Shown one piece after another: positions 27,535 through 37,024 of a stretch of 64,000 nucleotides of DNA. The translations under genes were made by a program, and so were the position numbers. The stretch lies in assembly GCA_038254545.1 (NCBI GenBank), contig JBBSGB010000002.1, forward strand, positions 1 to 64,000. Reading direction: 5' to 3'. The stretch is from CAHJXF01 sp038254545. GTDB lineage: Bacteria; Pseudomonadota; Gammaproteobacteria; Burkholderiales; Burkholderiaceae_D. The notes beneath the pieces are model-generated. The model was not told the origin of the DNA and did not search any database. It worked only from the letters and a program-made list of their open reading frames with translations. The first letter of the stretch is position 1. Each line of letters begins with the position of its first letter.

Positions 27535-28230
27535 TCACTCGCCGAACATCCTCTGCTTCATCTCGCGCCGCTCCTGCGCCTCGAGCGATAGCGTCGCGGT
27601 CGGGCGCGCGAGCAGGCGCGGCACGCCGATCGGGTCGCCGGTCTCTTCGCAAAAGCCGTACTCGCCCGAGTCGATACGCTGGATCGACTGCTGGATCTTC
27701 TTGAGCAGCTTGCGCTCGCGATCGCGCGTGCGCAGCTCGAGTGCGTGCTCTTCTTCGATGGTCGCGCGATCGGCCGGGTCCGGGACGATGATCGACTCGC
27801 GCAGATGCTCGGTAGTCTCGCCGGCATTGCGCAGGATCTCCTGCTCCATGCTGTGCAGCCGGTTCCTGAAGAACAGGAGCTGCGCGGCGTTCATGTAGTC
27901 CTTCTCGGGCGCGCGCAGGATTTCGGACTCGGTCAATACCTTGGTCGGGCCCCTCGACGCGGGCGCTGCTGCTGCAGGCGCCGCCTTCGCCGGCGCGCTC
28001 TTCGCGGGCGCAACGTGCTTCGCGACGTGCACGCCATTTCTTGCGAGCGCTTTCGCGGGTGCTGCTTTCGTGGGTGCTGCCTTCCTTGCAACGGGCGCGG
28101 ATTTCTTCGCGGCCGGTTTCGCGACGGATGTTGCTTTCTTCGCGGCAGGCGCTGCGCGTTTGGTCGCAGGGCTCGCCTTCGTCGCCGTCCTGGCGGTGGC
28201 AGTCCTGGTCGTAGCGATCTTGGTTCCCAT
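27535..28230 (-). CDS. dksA: RNA polymerase-binding transcription factor DksA with basic N-terminal tail
   Basis: A 231-aa DksA. Residues about 97-231 are the normal protein: LTESEILRAPEKDYMN, a long coiled coil whose tip carries the DxxDxA motif (D151, D154, A156) that reaches the RNA polymerase secondary channel, and a globular C-terminal part (YGFCEETGDPIG). Only one of the four zinc-finger cysteines remains (C194), as in several one-cysteine DksA proteins. Residues 1-96 are an Ala/Lys/Pro-rich tail resembling histone H1-like bacterial proteins. The ATG at 28230 is the start closest to a plausible ribosome site (GGAAGG). DksA with ppGpp controls rRNA and stress genes. Confidence 0.9.
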   Translation of the reverse strand: MGTKIATTRTATARTATKASPATKRAAPAAKKATSVAKPAAKKSAPVARKAAPTKAAPAKALARNGVHVAKHVAPAKSAPAKAAPAAAAPASRGPTKVLTESEILRAPEKDYMNAAQLLFFRNRLHSMEQEILRNAGETTEHLRESIIVPDPADRATIEEEHALELRTRDRERKLLKKIQQSIQRIDSGEYGFCEETGDPIGVPRLLARPTATLSLEAQERREMKQRMFGE

Positions 28231-28583
28231 ACCTTCCTCTATACATCGATCGACGTGGCATGCATGTCGAAAGCCTTCCAACCGTCCGTATATATGCGTT
28301 CAGGCAACGCGCGAGTGTACTTCCTGGCGATGTCGCGCATGGGCCGCTCAAGGCGTCGCGCGTGCCGCTGGGCGATACGCGATGGAAAATACCTTTGCCC
28401 ATCAACAAGTTTGACGCCGCACGCGCGAGCCGCCCGCGTGCGAGGGGCCGGATTAAAGCACAGCGGCACGCAAGGCGCAATCGTCTTCGCGCTTTACTTG
28501 GATGCGACCGCAAGCGGCGCTTCGACGCACAATCGCGATCGCGCCCCCGTCCGGGCGCGAATCCACTGACTCTTCGCCCATCG
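28231..28583. other. 353-bp gap between divergent dksA and EamA genes
   Basis: No convincing gene. A TATATAT stretch at 28289-28295 could serve as a -10 for dksA on the minus strand. A minus-strand open frame (28239-28469, 76 codons) exists but shows no recognisable domain, so I do not call it. Confidence 0.4.
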
Positions 28584-29468
28584 ATGTCCCCGCTTGCGCT
28601 CCTGCTCGTCGTCATCGCGGCATTCACGCACGCGAGCTGGAACCTGCTGGCCAAGCGCGCCGCACATTGCCGGCACTTCAACTGGTATTACTCGACCGGC
28701 GCCGCACTGCTCTTCTTGCCCCTCGCAGCCTTCGCGCTGATCGACTTCGCGCCACGCTTATCGGTGACCGCGGTATTGGTGCTGCTTTCCACCTGCGTCC
28801 TGCATGCACTCTATTCGGAGAGCCTGCAGCGCGGCTATCGCGCTGCCGATCTCTCGGTGGTGTATCCGATCGCGCGCGGAACCGGGCCGCTGATCTCGTT
28901 CGTCGGCGCGATTTTCGTACTCGGCGAACATCCCTCGCTGGTCGCGACCGCGGGTGCGCTGCTGGTAGTCGCCGGCGTCCTGGTTCTGGCCGGTGGACGC
29001 AGGCTCTGGCGCGAATTGCGCACGCCGCATGAAGCGCGCGGCACCGTCGTCGCGGGACTCTACTGGGGCGGCCTGACGGGCCTCCTGATCGCGGCCTACA
29101 CGCTCAACGACGGCTATGCGGTCAAGGTCCTGCTGATCCCGCCGCTGCTGGTCGACTACGTCGGGAACCTGTTTCGCAGCCTGGTCCTGGCACCCCGGGC
29201 GCTGCGCGATCGCGCCGCCGTCGCGCTCGAGTACCCGCGCTTCTGGAGGGAAGCGCTGGGCGTATCCATCCTCGGGCCGGCGGGCTACATCCTGGTGCTC
29301 TATGCGATGACGATGGCGCCGGTCAGCCATGTCGCGCCGGCTCGCGAGATGTCGATGATGATCGGCGCGTGGTTCGGTGCGCGACTGCTCGGAGAAGGTC
29401 ACGTCATGCAGCGCGTGCTTGGTGCGGGGCTGATCGTGGCCGGCGTGGGGGCGCTCGCGCTCGGCTGA
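28584..29468 (+). CDS. EamA/DMT-family transporter
   Basis: A 294-aa inner-membrane protein with about ten hydrophobic helices in two halves, typical of the drug/metabolite exporter superfamily. The N-terminus MSPLALLLVVIAAFTHASWNLLAK and the later SVVYPIARGTGPLI are characteristic EamA motifs. I start at the ATG at 28584; the long open frame upstream is Arg/Pro-rich and not membrane-like. The transported substrate is unknown. Confidence 0.85.
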   Translation: MSPLALLLVVIAAFTHASWNLLAKRAAHCRHFNWYYSTGAALLFLPLAAFALIDFAPRLSVTAVLVLLSTCVLHALYSESLQRGYRAADLSVVYPIARGTGPLISFVGAIFVLGEHPSLVATAGALLVVAGVLVLAGGRRLWRELRTPHEARGTVVAGLYWGGLTGLLIAAYTLNDGYAVKVLLIPPLLVDYVGNLFRSLVLAPRALRDRAAVALEYPRFWREALGVSILGPAGYILVLYAMTMAPVSHVAPAREMSMMIGAWFGARLLGEGHVMQRVLGAGLIVAGVGALALG

Positions 29469-29548
29469 TGAAGTTGGGTTCGTGCCAATTGCCCGAGCTT
29501 CGCGCGTTGCGTACCATCGCCCGCTCACTCATCGATCCTGGTCGCGCT

Positions 29549-30358
29549 ATGAATCGTTCCCGTCCCCTGCTGTTAGTGCTCGTGTCCGCATGGACGGTCG
29601 TTCTTACGGCGGGGCTCACTGCGCTTGCAAGCCCCGCGTTCTCGCGCGACTGGAGCAACGTGCGCATCGGCGTCGATGCGACCTACAAGCCGTTCACGTA
29701 CAAGTCGCCCGATGGCCAGCTCACCGGTTTCGACGTGGACATCGCCAACGCGCTGTGCGTGGAGATGAAGTCGAAGTGCAGCTTCGTCGAGAGCAGTTGG
29801 GAAGGCATCATCCCCGGCCTGCGCGCCAACAAGTTCGACGCGATCATCTCCTCGATGTCGATCACCGAGGACCGCAAGAAGGCCGTGGCCTTCTCGAACA
29901 AGTACTACCAGACGCCGACCAACGTGATCGCGAAGACAGGGGCCGTCGATGGCTCGCCGGCGAGCCTGAAGGGCAAACGGGTGGGCGTGTTGAAAGCCTC
30001 GATCCAGGAGAAGTACGCCAAGGGCGAGCTCGCCCCCGCAGGCGCAACGGTCGTGTCTTACGACTCGACACAGCAGTCGTACCTCGACCTCAAATCGGGC
30101 CGCGTCGACGCGGTGGTGGTCGACAAATTCGAGGGCCAGGGCGGCTTCCTGAATACGCCCGACGGCAAGGGTTTCGCGATCGCCGGCCCCGATCTCACCG
30201 ACGAAAAATATTTCGGCTCGGGCGCGGGCATCGCGATCCGCAAGGAAGACACCGACTTGCGCGATCGCTTCAATGTGGCACTGAAGACGATCCGCGCGAA
30301 CGGGACGTGGAAGAAGATCGCCGACAAGTATTTCGACTTCGATATCTACGGCAAGTAA
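29549..30358 (+). CDS. Polar amino-acid ABC transporter binding protein (HisJ/AotJ type)
   Basis: A 269-aa periplasmic binding protein with a signal peptide (SAWTVVLTAGLTALASPAFSRD). It shows the family 3 motifs IGVDATYKPFTYKSPDGQLTGFDVDIANAL and NKFDAIISSMSITEDRKK, which fit the lysine/arginine/ornithine/histidine branch. It begins an operon of binding protein, two permeases, a deacylase and an ATPase, the same order as aotJQMOP in Pseudomonas. Arginine or ornithine is therefore the most likely substrate, by inference. Confidence 0.88.
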   Translation: MNRSRPLLLVLVSAWTVVLTAGLTALASPAFSRDWSNVRIGVDATYKPFTYKSPDGQLTGFDVDIANALCVEMKSKCSFVESSWEGIIPGLRANKFDAIISSMSITEDRKKAVAFSNKYYQTPTNVIAKTGAVDGSPASLKGKRVGVLKASIQEKYAKGELAPAGATVVSYDSTQQSYLDLKSGRVDAVVVDKFEGQGGFLNTPDGKGFAIAGPDLTDEKYFGSGAGIAIRKEDTDLRDRFNVALKTIRANGTWKKIADKYFDFDIYGK

Positions 30359-30390
30359 GCGCGCGACGCGATGAGCACCGTCGCACGATC

Positions 30391-31089
30391 GTGAACGCGT
30401 CCTATCTTCCCTATGTGTTGTCGGGCGCGGGCCTCACGCTCGCGGTCGCGGCCGGCGCGCTGGTGCTCGCGACGCTGCTCGGCATCGTCGCTGCGGCCGC
30501 GCGCCTCTCGCATCACCGCGCGCCGCGCGCCGTGGCAACGATCTACGCGACGCTGATCCGCGGCGTGCCCGACCTGGTGCTGATGCTGCTGATCTTCTAC
30601 GGTGGCCAGATCGCGGTGAACGCGATCGCGCAACGACTCGGCTGGGGCGGCGAGACCGGCGCGATCGACATCGATCCCTTCGTCGCGGGAACCATCACGA
30701 TCGGCTTCATCTACGGCGCCTATTTCGCCGAAACCTTTCGCGGCGCGATGCTGGCCGTGCCGGTCGGTCAGAGCGAAGCGGCGCTCGCGTGCGGCCTGTC
30801 GCGCACACAAGTGCTCGTGCGCATCGTGCTGCCGCAGATGGTGCGCCACGCGTTGCCGGGCTTCACCAACAACTGGCTGGTGCTGGTGAAAGCCACCGCG
30901 CTGGTGTCGATCATCGGCCTCACGGACCTGATGTATCGCGCCAAGCAGGCGGGCGCGGCGACGCGCGCGGCGTTCTTCTATTTCATCGTCGCGGCCGCGA
31001 TCTATCTGGTCATCACCAGTGTGTCACTGCTCGCGCTGCGTGTGGTTGAGAGCCGCTACGATCGCGGCGTTCGACGGGCTGCGGCCTGA
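30391..31089 (+). CDS. Polar amino-acid ABC transporter permease (HisQ/AotQ type)
   Basis: A 232-aa inner-membrane permease of the HisMQ family. LIRGVPDLVLMLLIFYGGQ is the family signature, and the EAA-like loop SEAALACGLSRTQV is near residue 130. The GTG at 30391 gives a normal N-terminus; no ATG in this frame lies nearby. It should pair with the next gene to form the channel. Confidence 0.87.
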   Translation: MNASYLPYVLSGAGLTLAVAAGALVLATLLGIVAAAARLSHHRAPRAVATIYATLIRGVPDLVLMLLIFYGGQIAVNAIAQRLGWGGETGAIDIDPFVAGTITIGFIYGAYFAETFRGAMLAVPVGQSEAALACGLSRTQVLVRIVLPQMVRHALPGFTNNWLVLVKATALVSIIGLTDLMYRAKQAGAATRAAFFYFIVAAAIYLVITSVSLLALRVVESRYDRGVRRAAA

Positions 31090-31103
31090 TTCCAGAGCGT
31101 CGC

Positions 31104-31892
31104 ATGGACTTCGACACCCTGCTGCAAGCCGACACGCTGAAGCTCTACGCGAGCGGCATCGAGGTGACGCTCGAGTTGCTCGCGATTTCTCTCGCGCTCG
31201 GACTCGTGCTCGCGATTCCCCTCGCCGTCGCGCGTGCGACTGCCGTCAAGTGGCTGTCGCTGCCTATCGCCGCATTCACCTTCGTGATCCGCGGCACGCC
31301 GCTCCTGGTCCAGGTCTATCTGATCTACTACGGCGTCGCGCAACTCGACTGGGTGCAGGCGCGCTGGGACGCGATATGGACGTGGGTGTGGTTCAAGCAG
31401 CCGCTGTTCTGCACGCTGGTCGCGTTCGTCATCAACACCACTGCGTACACGATCGAGTTGATCGCGGGCGCGATCCGCGAAACGCCGCACGGCGAAGTCG
31501 AAGCCGCGCACAGCTTCGGGATGGGCCGCGCAACGCGGATGACGCGCATCGTGCTGCCCTCGGCCCTGCGACGCGCGCTGCCGGCCTACGGCAACGAAGT
31601 GATCCTGATGCTGCACGCGACTTCGATCGCGAGCGTGGTGCCCGGCATCATCGACCTCACCGGTGCGGCCAACAGCCTTTACGCGACCAGCTATCTTCCG
31701 TTCGAAGCCTATATCGCGGCGGCCGTGATCTATCTCGCCCTGACCTTTGCGCTGGTGTTCGTGCTTCGACGCATCGAAGCGCGCGCGCTCGCGCATCTGC
31801 ATCGCGCCGGCAGCGCACGGCACGCCGCGTTGACTACTGCGACCTTGACCAAGGCCGCGCCCACCGCCCCCGACGAAGCCCATCCCGCATGA
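31104..31892 (+). CDS. Polar amino-acid ABC transporter permease (HisM/AotM type)
   Basis: The second permease, 262 aa, with five or six helices, FVIRGTPLLVQVYLIYYG and an EAA loop (EVEAAHSFGMGRATRM). Its C-terminal 20 residues are Ala/Thr-rich and probably not structured. The stop overlaps the ATG of the deacylase gene (ATGA). Confidence 0.88.
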   Translation: MDFDTLLQADTLKLYASGIEVTLELLAISLALGLVLAIPLAVARATAVKWLSLPIAAFTFVIRGTPLLVQVYLIYYGVAQLDWVQARWDAIWTWVWFKQPLFCTLVAFVINTTAYTIELIAGAIRETPHGEVEAAHSFGMGRATRMTRIVLPSALRRALPAYGNEVILMLHATSIASVVPGIIDLTGAANSLYATSYLPFEAYIAAAVIYLALTFALVFVLRRIEARALAHLHRAGSARHAALTTATLTKAAPTAPDEAHPA

Positions 31893-33103
31893 AGCGTCAT
31901 CACCATCTGCTCGGCCCTTCGCAACTGGGCACCGAACGCCATCTCGTGAGCCTGCATTACGGTCCGCGGCGCACCGCCGCGACGCGAAGCGAGAAGGCCT
32001 ATCTGCAGGCGAGCCTGCATGCCGACGAATTGCCCGGCATGCTCGTCATGCATCACCTGATCGCGCTCCTCGAAGCCGCCGAAGCCGCGGGTCGCATGCG
32101 TGGCGAGGTCGTGCTGGTGCCGGTCGCCAATCCGATCGGCTTGTCCCAGCAGTTGCTACACGGCGGCATCGGGCGCTTCGAAGCCGGGTCGGGCGAGAAC
32201 TTCAATCGCGGCTATCCCGATTTTCTCGAGGGCATCACCCCCGATATCGAGACGCAGCTCGACCACGTCGAGGCGAACAATCGCGACGCCGTAGTCGATG
32301 TGATCCGCGCCGCGCTGCGCGTGCATGTCGATGCGATCGAGCCGGCGACCGAACTCGCGTCGTTGAAGAAGACGCTGTCGTCGCTCGCCTGCGATGCCGA
32401 TGTCGTGCTCGACCTGCATTGCGATCACGACGCGCTGCTGCACGTGTATTGCGAGGAGCCCTACTGGCCGCAATGCGAACCGCTGGCGCAATTGCTCGGC
32501 GTGGAAACCGTGCTTCTGGCCAAGAACAGCGGTGGCGCGTCGTTCGACGAAGCGATGGGCGGCGTGTGGTGGCAACTCGACGACTACCTGCGCGCCGAGC
32601 GATCGGCGAAGCGTGGAGCGAATTCCATTCGAAGCGCGATCCCGAGCGCGGCCACAAGCGCGCCCGCAATCCCGCTCGCCTGTCTCGCCGTCACGGTGGA
32701 GTTGCGCGGCCAGATGGATGTCAGTCACGAGCTTGCCGTGCGCGATGCCCAGGCGCTGTTCGATTTTCTCGTCCATCGCGGCATCGTCGCTTCGGACGCA
32801 AAGCAGCCGCCGTCGTTGCCGGCGTTGCGTTGCGAGCCCACGCCGCTTGCGGCATCCGAAGACCTGATCGCGCCTCACGCCGGCGTGATCGCGTTCGTGA
32901 AAGCGCTCGGCGATCGCATCGAGGCGGGTGACGTCGTTGCCGAAGTGATCGACCCGCTGGCCGGCGTCGTCACGCCGATACGCGCGCGCTATGCCGGCAC
33001 GCTGTACACGCGCGCATTGCGCCGCTACGCGAGCCCGGGCATGACGGTCGCCAGGGTCGCCGGCAAGACGCCGTTTCGCAGCGGCAATCTGATGAGCCCA
33101 TGA
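31889..33103 (+). CDS. Succinylglutamate desuccinylase/aspartoacylase-family deacylase (AotO-like)
   Basis: A 404-aa M14-type zinc amidohydrolase. Zinc ligands are in SLHADELPG (H44, E47) and DLHCD (about residue 174); NPIGLSQ and ENFNRGYPD are typical of the branch. Such enzymes remove an acyl group from N-acyl amino acids. It sits between the permease and ATPase genes of an amino-acid ABC system and overlaps both by ATGA. The matching gene in Pseudomonas aeruginosa, aotO, occupies the same place. It might deacylate an imported N-acyl amino acid; that is inference. Confidence 0.82.
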   Translation: MKRHHHLLGPSQLGTERHLVSLHYGPRRTAATRSEKAYLQASLHADELPGMLVMHHLIALLEAAEAAGRMRGEVVLVPVANPIGLSQQLLHGGIGRFEAGSGENFNRGYPDFLEGITPDIETQLDHVEANNRDAVVDVIRAALRVHVDAIEPATELASLKKTLSSLACDADVVLDLHCDHDALLHVYCEEPYWPQCEPLAQLLGVETVLLAKNSGGASFDEAMGGVWWQLDDYLRAERSAKRGANSIRSAIPSAATSAPAIPLACLAVTVELRGQMDVSHELAVRDAQALFDFLVHRGIVASDAKQPPSLPALRCEPTPLAASEDLIAPHAGVIAFVKALGDRIEAGDVVAEVIDPLAGVVTPIRARYAGTLYTRALRRYASPGMTVARVAGKTPFRSGNLMSP

Positions 33104-33903
33104 CGAGCGCGCGTATTGACGTGATGATGGGGCGCGCGACGACGCCGGTGCTCGAGGTGATCGGCATCCGCAAGAGCTTCGGCGATCTCGAAGTCCTGCG
33201 CGGCGTCTCGCTGACCGCCGAGCGCGGCGACGTGATCAGCGTGATCGGTTCATCGGGCTCGGGCAAGAGCACGCTGCTTCGCTGCATCAACCTGCTCGAG
33301 CGGCCGAACGCGGGAAGCGTCGCGGTCGCGGGCGAAGTGCTCGGGCTCGAGATGGCCAGCGACGGCATGCTGCGCGCGACCGACGTGAAGCAGTTGCAGC
33401 GCATCCGCGCCGAAATCGCGATGGTGTTCCAGAACTTCAACCTCTGGTCGCACAAGACCGCGCTCGAGAACGTCATCGAAGCGCCGATCCACGTATTGAA
33501 ACTCTCGAAGGACGAAGCGGTGGCGCGCGCGCGGCGCGATCTCGCCAAGGTCGACCTTTCGAACATCGAAGATCGCTATCCCGCTTATCTGTCGGGCGGA
33601 CAGCAGCAGCGCGTCGCGATCGCGCGCGCGCTCGCGATGGATCCGCAGGTGATGCTGTTCGACGAGCCTACCTCTGCGCTCGATCCCGAGCTGGTGGGCG
33701 AAGTGCTGGCGGTGCTGCGCACGCTCGCCAAAGAAGGCCGCACCATGATCGTGGTCACGCACGAGATGAGTTTCGCGCGCGGTGTGTCCAAGCGCGTGGT
33801 TTTCCTGGACGAAGGCGAGATCGCCGAGGAAGGCGAGCCGCATGCGCTCTTCGCGCAGCCGCGGACGGATCGCCTGCGGCGCTTCATCAACAAGCAGTCG
33901 TAG
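33100..33903 (+). CDS. Polar amino-acid ABC transporter ATP-binding protein (HisP/AotP type)
   Basis: A 267-aa ATPase with Walker A (GSSGSGKST), VFQNFNLWSHKT, the LSGGQQQR signature and Walker B (VMLFDEPTSALDPE), all as in HisP/GlnQ. The ATG overlaps the stop of the deacylase gene. It completes the J-Q-M-O-P set. Confidence 0.9.
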   Translation: MTSARIDVMMGRATTPVLEVIGIRKSFGDLEVLRGVSLTAERGDVISVIGSSGSGKSTLLRCINLLERPNAGSVAVAGEVLGLEMASDGMLRATDVKQLQRIRAEIAMVFQNFNLWSHKTALENVIEAPIHVLKLSKDEAVARARRDLAKVDLSNIEDRYPAYLSGGQQQRVAIARALAMDPQVMLFDEPTSALDPELVGEVLAVLRTLAKEGRTMIVVTHEMSFARGVSKRVVFLDEGEIAEEGEPHALFAQPRTDRLRRFINKQS

Positions 33904-34092
33904 CGCGACTGTCGATCGGCGTTCATTGCCCGTTCCGGGCGAAGCTGCGTATCGCGCGCAGACACGCGCCAGATTTTGTGGCAATGTCGCCGCGTCGTCC
34001 GCCGCGCACGCGCTGCATCACGAACCGTCGACTGCCTTCGATCGAATGTCAGTGCCGTCCTCGTCCATCGTCCTCGTCAACGTCTGCAAACC

Positions 34093-35016
34093 ATGACGCG
34101 TCAGCGCGTGATCCCGCGTTGCGCTGTCTCGGCGCGTCTTGCCCGGTGGGTCGTCGTCGCGGCTGCGCTCGCGCTGACGGCGTGCCAGTCCTCGGTGCTG
34201 GATCCGCGGGGTCCGATCGGACAGGCCGACAAGACTCTCCTCGTCGATTCGCTGGCCATCATGCTGGCCATCGTCATTCCGACCATCGTCGCGACCCTGG
34301 CCTTCGCGTGGTGGTTCAGGGCATCGAACCAGCGTGCCACCCACCTGCCGGACTGGGAGTTCTCGGGCCGGATCGAACTGGTGGTCTGGGCGATCCCGAC
34401 GTTGACGATCATCCTGCTCGGCGGCGTGACGTGGATCGGCGCGCACCAGTTGGACCCCGCCAAGCCGATCGAGTCGAAGACGGCGGCGCTCGACATCCAG
34501 GTCGTGTCGCTCGACTGGAAATGGCTGTTCATCTATCCGGAACAGCGGGTCGCGAGCGTGAACCAGCTGGTCGTTCCGGCCGGCACCCCGCTGCACTTCT
34601 CGTTGACCTCGGGAAGCGTGCTGAACACCTTCTTCATCCCGCAGCTCGGCAGCATGATCTACACGATGAACGGAATGACGACCCAACTGCATCTGCAAGC
34701 CGACGAACCCGGCACCTTCCACGGGCTCTCCGGCCACTACAGCGGCGAGGGCTTCTCGGACATGCACTTCGACGTGCACGCGTTGTCGGCCGAAGAGTTC
34801 GCGCGCTGGGTCAACACCACGCGCGACACCGGCTCGACGCTCGACTCCGCCAGCTACGCGGCGCTGGCGCGACAGAGCATCGCGGTGCCGCCGGCTACCT
34901 TCGCCACCGTCGAGCGGGATCTCTTCACCAGGATCGTCTCGCAGGAGCTCGCGCCGGGACCCGGTCCCGGCACCGAGCGGGCGGGCGCGGCCGAAGCCAC
35001 CAAGGCGGAGCACTGA
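34093..35016 (+). CDS. cyoA: Cytochrome o ubiquinol oxidase subunit II
   Basis: A 307-aa membrane-anchored subunit. A lipoprotein signal ends at LTAC (C31), followed by two membrane helices and a periplasmic cupredoxin domain (DWKWLFIYPEQ, FIPQLGSMIYTMNGM). The Cu-A cysteine ligands of cytochrome c oxidases are absent, which marks it as a quinol oxidase. It heads cyoABCD. No cyoE (heme O synthase) lies in this window. The C-terminal 25 residues are Gly/Pro/Ala-rich. Confidence 0.93.
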   Translation: MTRQRVIPRCAVSARLARWVVVAAALALTACQSSVLDPRGPIGQADKTLLVDSLAIMLAIVIPTIVATLAFAWWFRASNQRATHLPDWEFSGRIELVVWAIPTLTIILLGGVTWIGAHQLDPAKPIESKTAALDIQVVSLDWKWLFIYPEQRVASVNQLVVPAGTPLHFSLTSGSVLNTFFIPQLGSMIYTMNGMTTQLHLQADEPGTFHGLSGHYSGEGFSDMHFDVHALSAEEFARWVNTTRDTGSTLDSASYAALARQSIAVPPATFATVERDLFTRIVSQELAPGPGPGTERAGAAEATKAEH

Positions 35017-35017
35017 C

Positions 35018-37024
35018 ATGTGGGGCAAGCTCAGCTGGCAGGCCATCCCGTTCGATCAGCCGATCGTCGTGGGCGCGTCGGCGGTCGTCGCGATCACGAT
35101 CATCGCCGTGCTCGCCTGGGTAATCGTCAAGGGTCACCTTCCGTACATCTGGCGCGAATGGTTAAGCAGCGTCGACCACAAGAAGATCGGCATCATGTAC
35201 GTGATCCTCGCGATGGTCATGCTGCTGCGCGGCTTTGCCGACGCCATCCTGATGCGCTCGCAACAGGCGCTCGCGTTCGACGCGCCCGGTTATCTGCCGC
35301 CGGACCACTACAACCAGATCTTCACGGCGCACGGCACGATGATGATCTTCTTCGTCGCGATGCCGTTCGTGATCGGGCTGATGAACTTCGTGGTGCCGCT
35401 GCAGCTGGGCACGCGTGACGTCGCGTTCCCCACGCTCAACTCGGTCGGGTTCTGGCTGACCTCGACCGGCGCGCTCCTGGTCAACGTCTCGCTCTTCATC
35501 GGCGAGTTCGCAAAGACCGGCTGGTTGCCGTATCCGCCGCTGTCCGAGCTGCAGTATTCGCCCGGCGTCGGCGTCGACTACTACCTGTGGGCCTTGCAGA
35601 TCTCCGGCGTCGGGACGCTGCTGTCCGGGGTGAACCTGGTGACGACGGTGCTCAAGGTGCGCGCGCCGGGCATGACGTACCTGCGCATGCCGATGTTCTG
35701 CTGGACCACGCTCGCGTCCAACCTGTTGATCGTCGCCGCGTTCCCGATCCTGACCGCGACCTTCGCGATGCTGCTGCTCGACCGCTACCTCGGCTTCCAC
35801 TTCTTCACGAACGAGGCGGGCGGCAACATGATGATGTTCATGAACCTGATCTGGGCCTGGGGTCATCCCGAGGTCTACATCCTGGTGCTGCCGGCGTTCG
35901 GCATCTTCTCGGAAGTGTTCTCCACGTTCTCCCGCAAGCCGCTGTTCGGTTACCGCTCGATGGTGGCCGCGACGATGGTGATCTGCATCCTCTCGTTCAT
36001 GGTGTGGCTGCACCACTTCTTCACGATGGGCGCGGGAGCCGATGTCAACGCGGTCTTCGGCATCGCGACGATGATCATCGCGGTGCCCACCGGCGTGAAG
36101 ATTTTCAACTGGCTGTTCACGATGTACGGTGGGCGCATCGTCTTCGCGACGCCGGTCCTGTGGGCGCTCGGCTTCGTCATCACGTTCGTGATCGGCGGGA
36201 TGACCGGCGTGCTGCTGGCCGTGCCGCCTGCGGACTTCGTGCTGCACAACAGCCTCTTTCTCGTCGCGCACTTTCACAACGTCATCATCGGCGGCGTGCT
36301 GTTCGGCGCGTTCGCCGGATACACGTACTGGTTCCCGAAGGCGTTCGGCTTCAAGCTGCACGAGGGCTTCGGCAAGGCCGCATTCTGGTTCTGGACGATC
36401 GGCTTCTACGTCGCGTTCATGCCGCTGTACTGGCTCGGCCTGATGGGGATGACGCGCCGCATGCAGCATTACGACGTCGCCGCGTGGCATCCGTGGCTGA
36501 TCGTCGCGGCTGCCGGCGCCGGGTTGATCGCGATCGGCATCGGGCTGCAGATCGCGCAACTGGCCTACAGCATCAAGCACCGGGAAGCGCTGCGCGACGT
36601 GACCGGTGATCCGTGGGACGGGCGTTCGCTCGAGTGGGCCACGGCCTCGCCGCCGCCGCTCTTCAATTTCGCGGTGCTACCCAACGTCGAAGGCGAGGAA
36701 ACCTACTGGGTCGTCAAGCGCGCCGCGCGCGAACGCGCGTCGCTGTCCGACGAACCGAAGTACGTCGACATCGAGATGCCGAGGAACAGCCCGGTCGGCT
36801 TCATCTGCGCGTTCTTCGCGACCATCATGGGCTTCGCGCTGATCTGGCATATCTGGTGGCTCGTGATCGCCGCCTTCGTCGGCGCGTTCGCGACCTTCGT
36901 CGTGTTCGCATGGCGCGACGAGCAAGAGGAGCTGATCCCCGCCGAGACGGTGGCGCGCATCGACCGCGCCAACCGCAGCGCCCGCAGCGCGGCGCTCGCA
37001 CGCCTGCAGGGCAGCGCGACATGA
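35018..37024 (+). CDS. cyoB: Cytochrome o ubiquinol oxidase subunit I
   Basis: The catalytic subunit, 668 aa with about 14-15 helices. The heme-copper signature WAWGHPEVYILVLP (the cross-linked His-Tyr pair) and the copper ligands in VWLHHFFTMG are present, as are the family N-terminus WREWLSSVDHKKIGIMY and the quinol-oxidase C-terminal extension. It reduces O2 to water with electrons from ubiquinol and pumps protons. It starts 2 bp after cyoA. Confidence 0.97.
   Translation: MWGKLSWQAIPFDQPIVVGASAVVAITIIAVLAWVIVKGHLPYIWREWLSSVDHKKIGIMYVILAMVMLLRGFADAILMRSQQALAFDAPGYLPPDHYNQIFTAHGTMMIFFVAMPFVIGLMNFVVPLQLGTRDVAFPTLNSVGFWLTSTGALLVNVSLFIGEFAKTGWLPYPPLSELQYSPGVGVDYYLWALQISGVGTLLSGVNLVTTVLKVRAPGMTYLRMPMFCWTTLASNLLIVAAFPILTATFAMLLLDRYLGFHFFTNEAGGNMMMFMNLIWAWGHPEVYILVLPAFGIFSEVFSTFSRKPLFGYRSMVAATMVICILSFMVWLHHFFTMGAGADVNAVFGIATMIIAVPTGVKIFNWLFTMYGGRIVFATPVLWALGFVITFVIGGMTGVLLAVPPADFVLHNSLFLVAHFHNVIIGGVLFGAFAGYTYWFPKAFGFKLHEGFGKAAFWFWTIGFYVAFMPLYWLGLMGMTRRMQHYDVAAWHPWLIVAAAGAGLIAIGIGLQIAQLAYSIKHREALRDVTGDPWDGRSLEWATASPPPLFNFAVLPNVEGEETYWVVKRAARERASLSDEPKYVDIEMPRNSPVGFICAFFATIMGFALIWHIWWLVIAAFVGAFATFVVFAWRDEQEELIPAETVARIDRANRSARSAALARLQGSAT

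Noticed and set aside
28239..28469. Possible 76-codon gene on the minus strand upstream of dksA
   Set aside because: No ribosome site of note, no domain, and an Arg-rich composition typical of chance frames in high-GC DNA.
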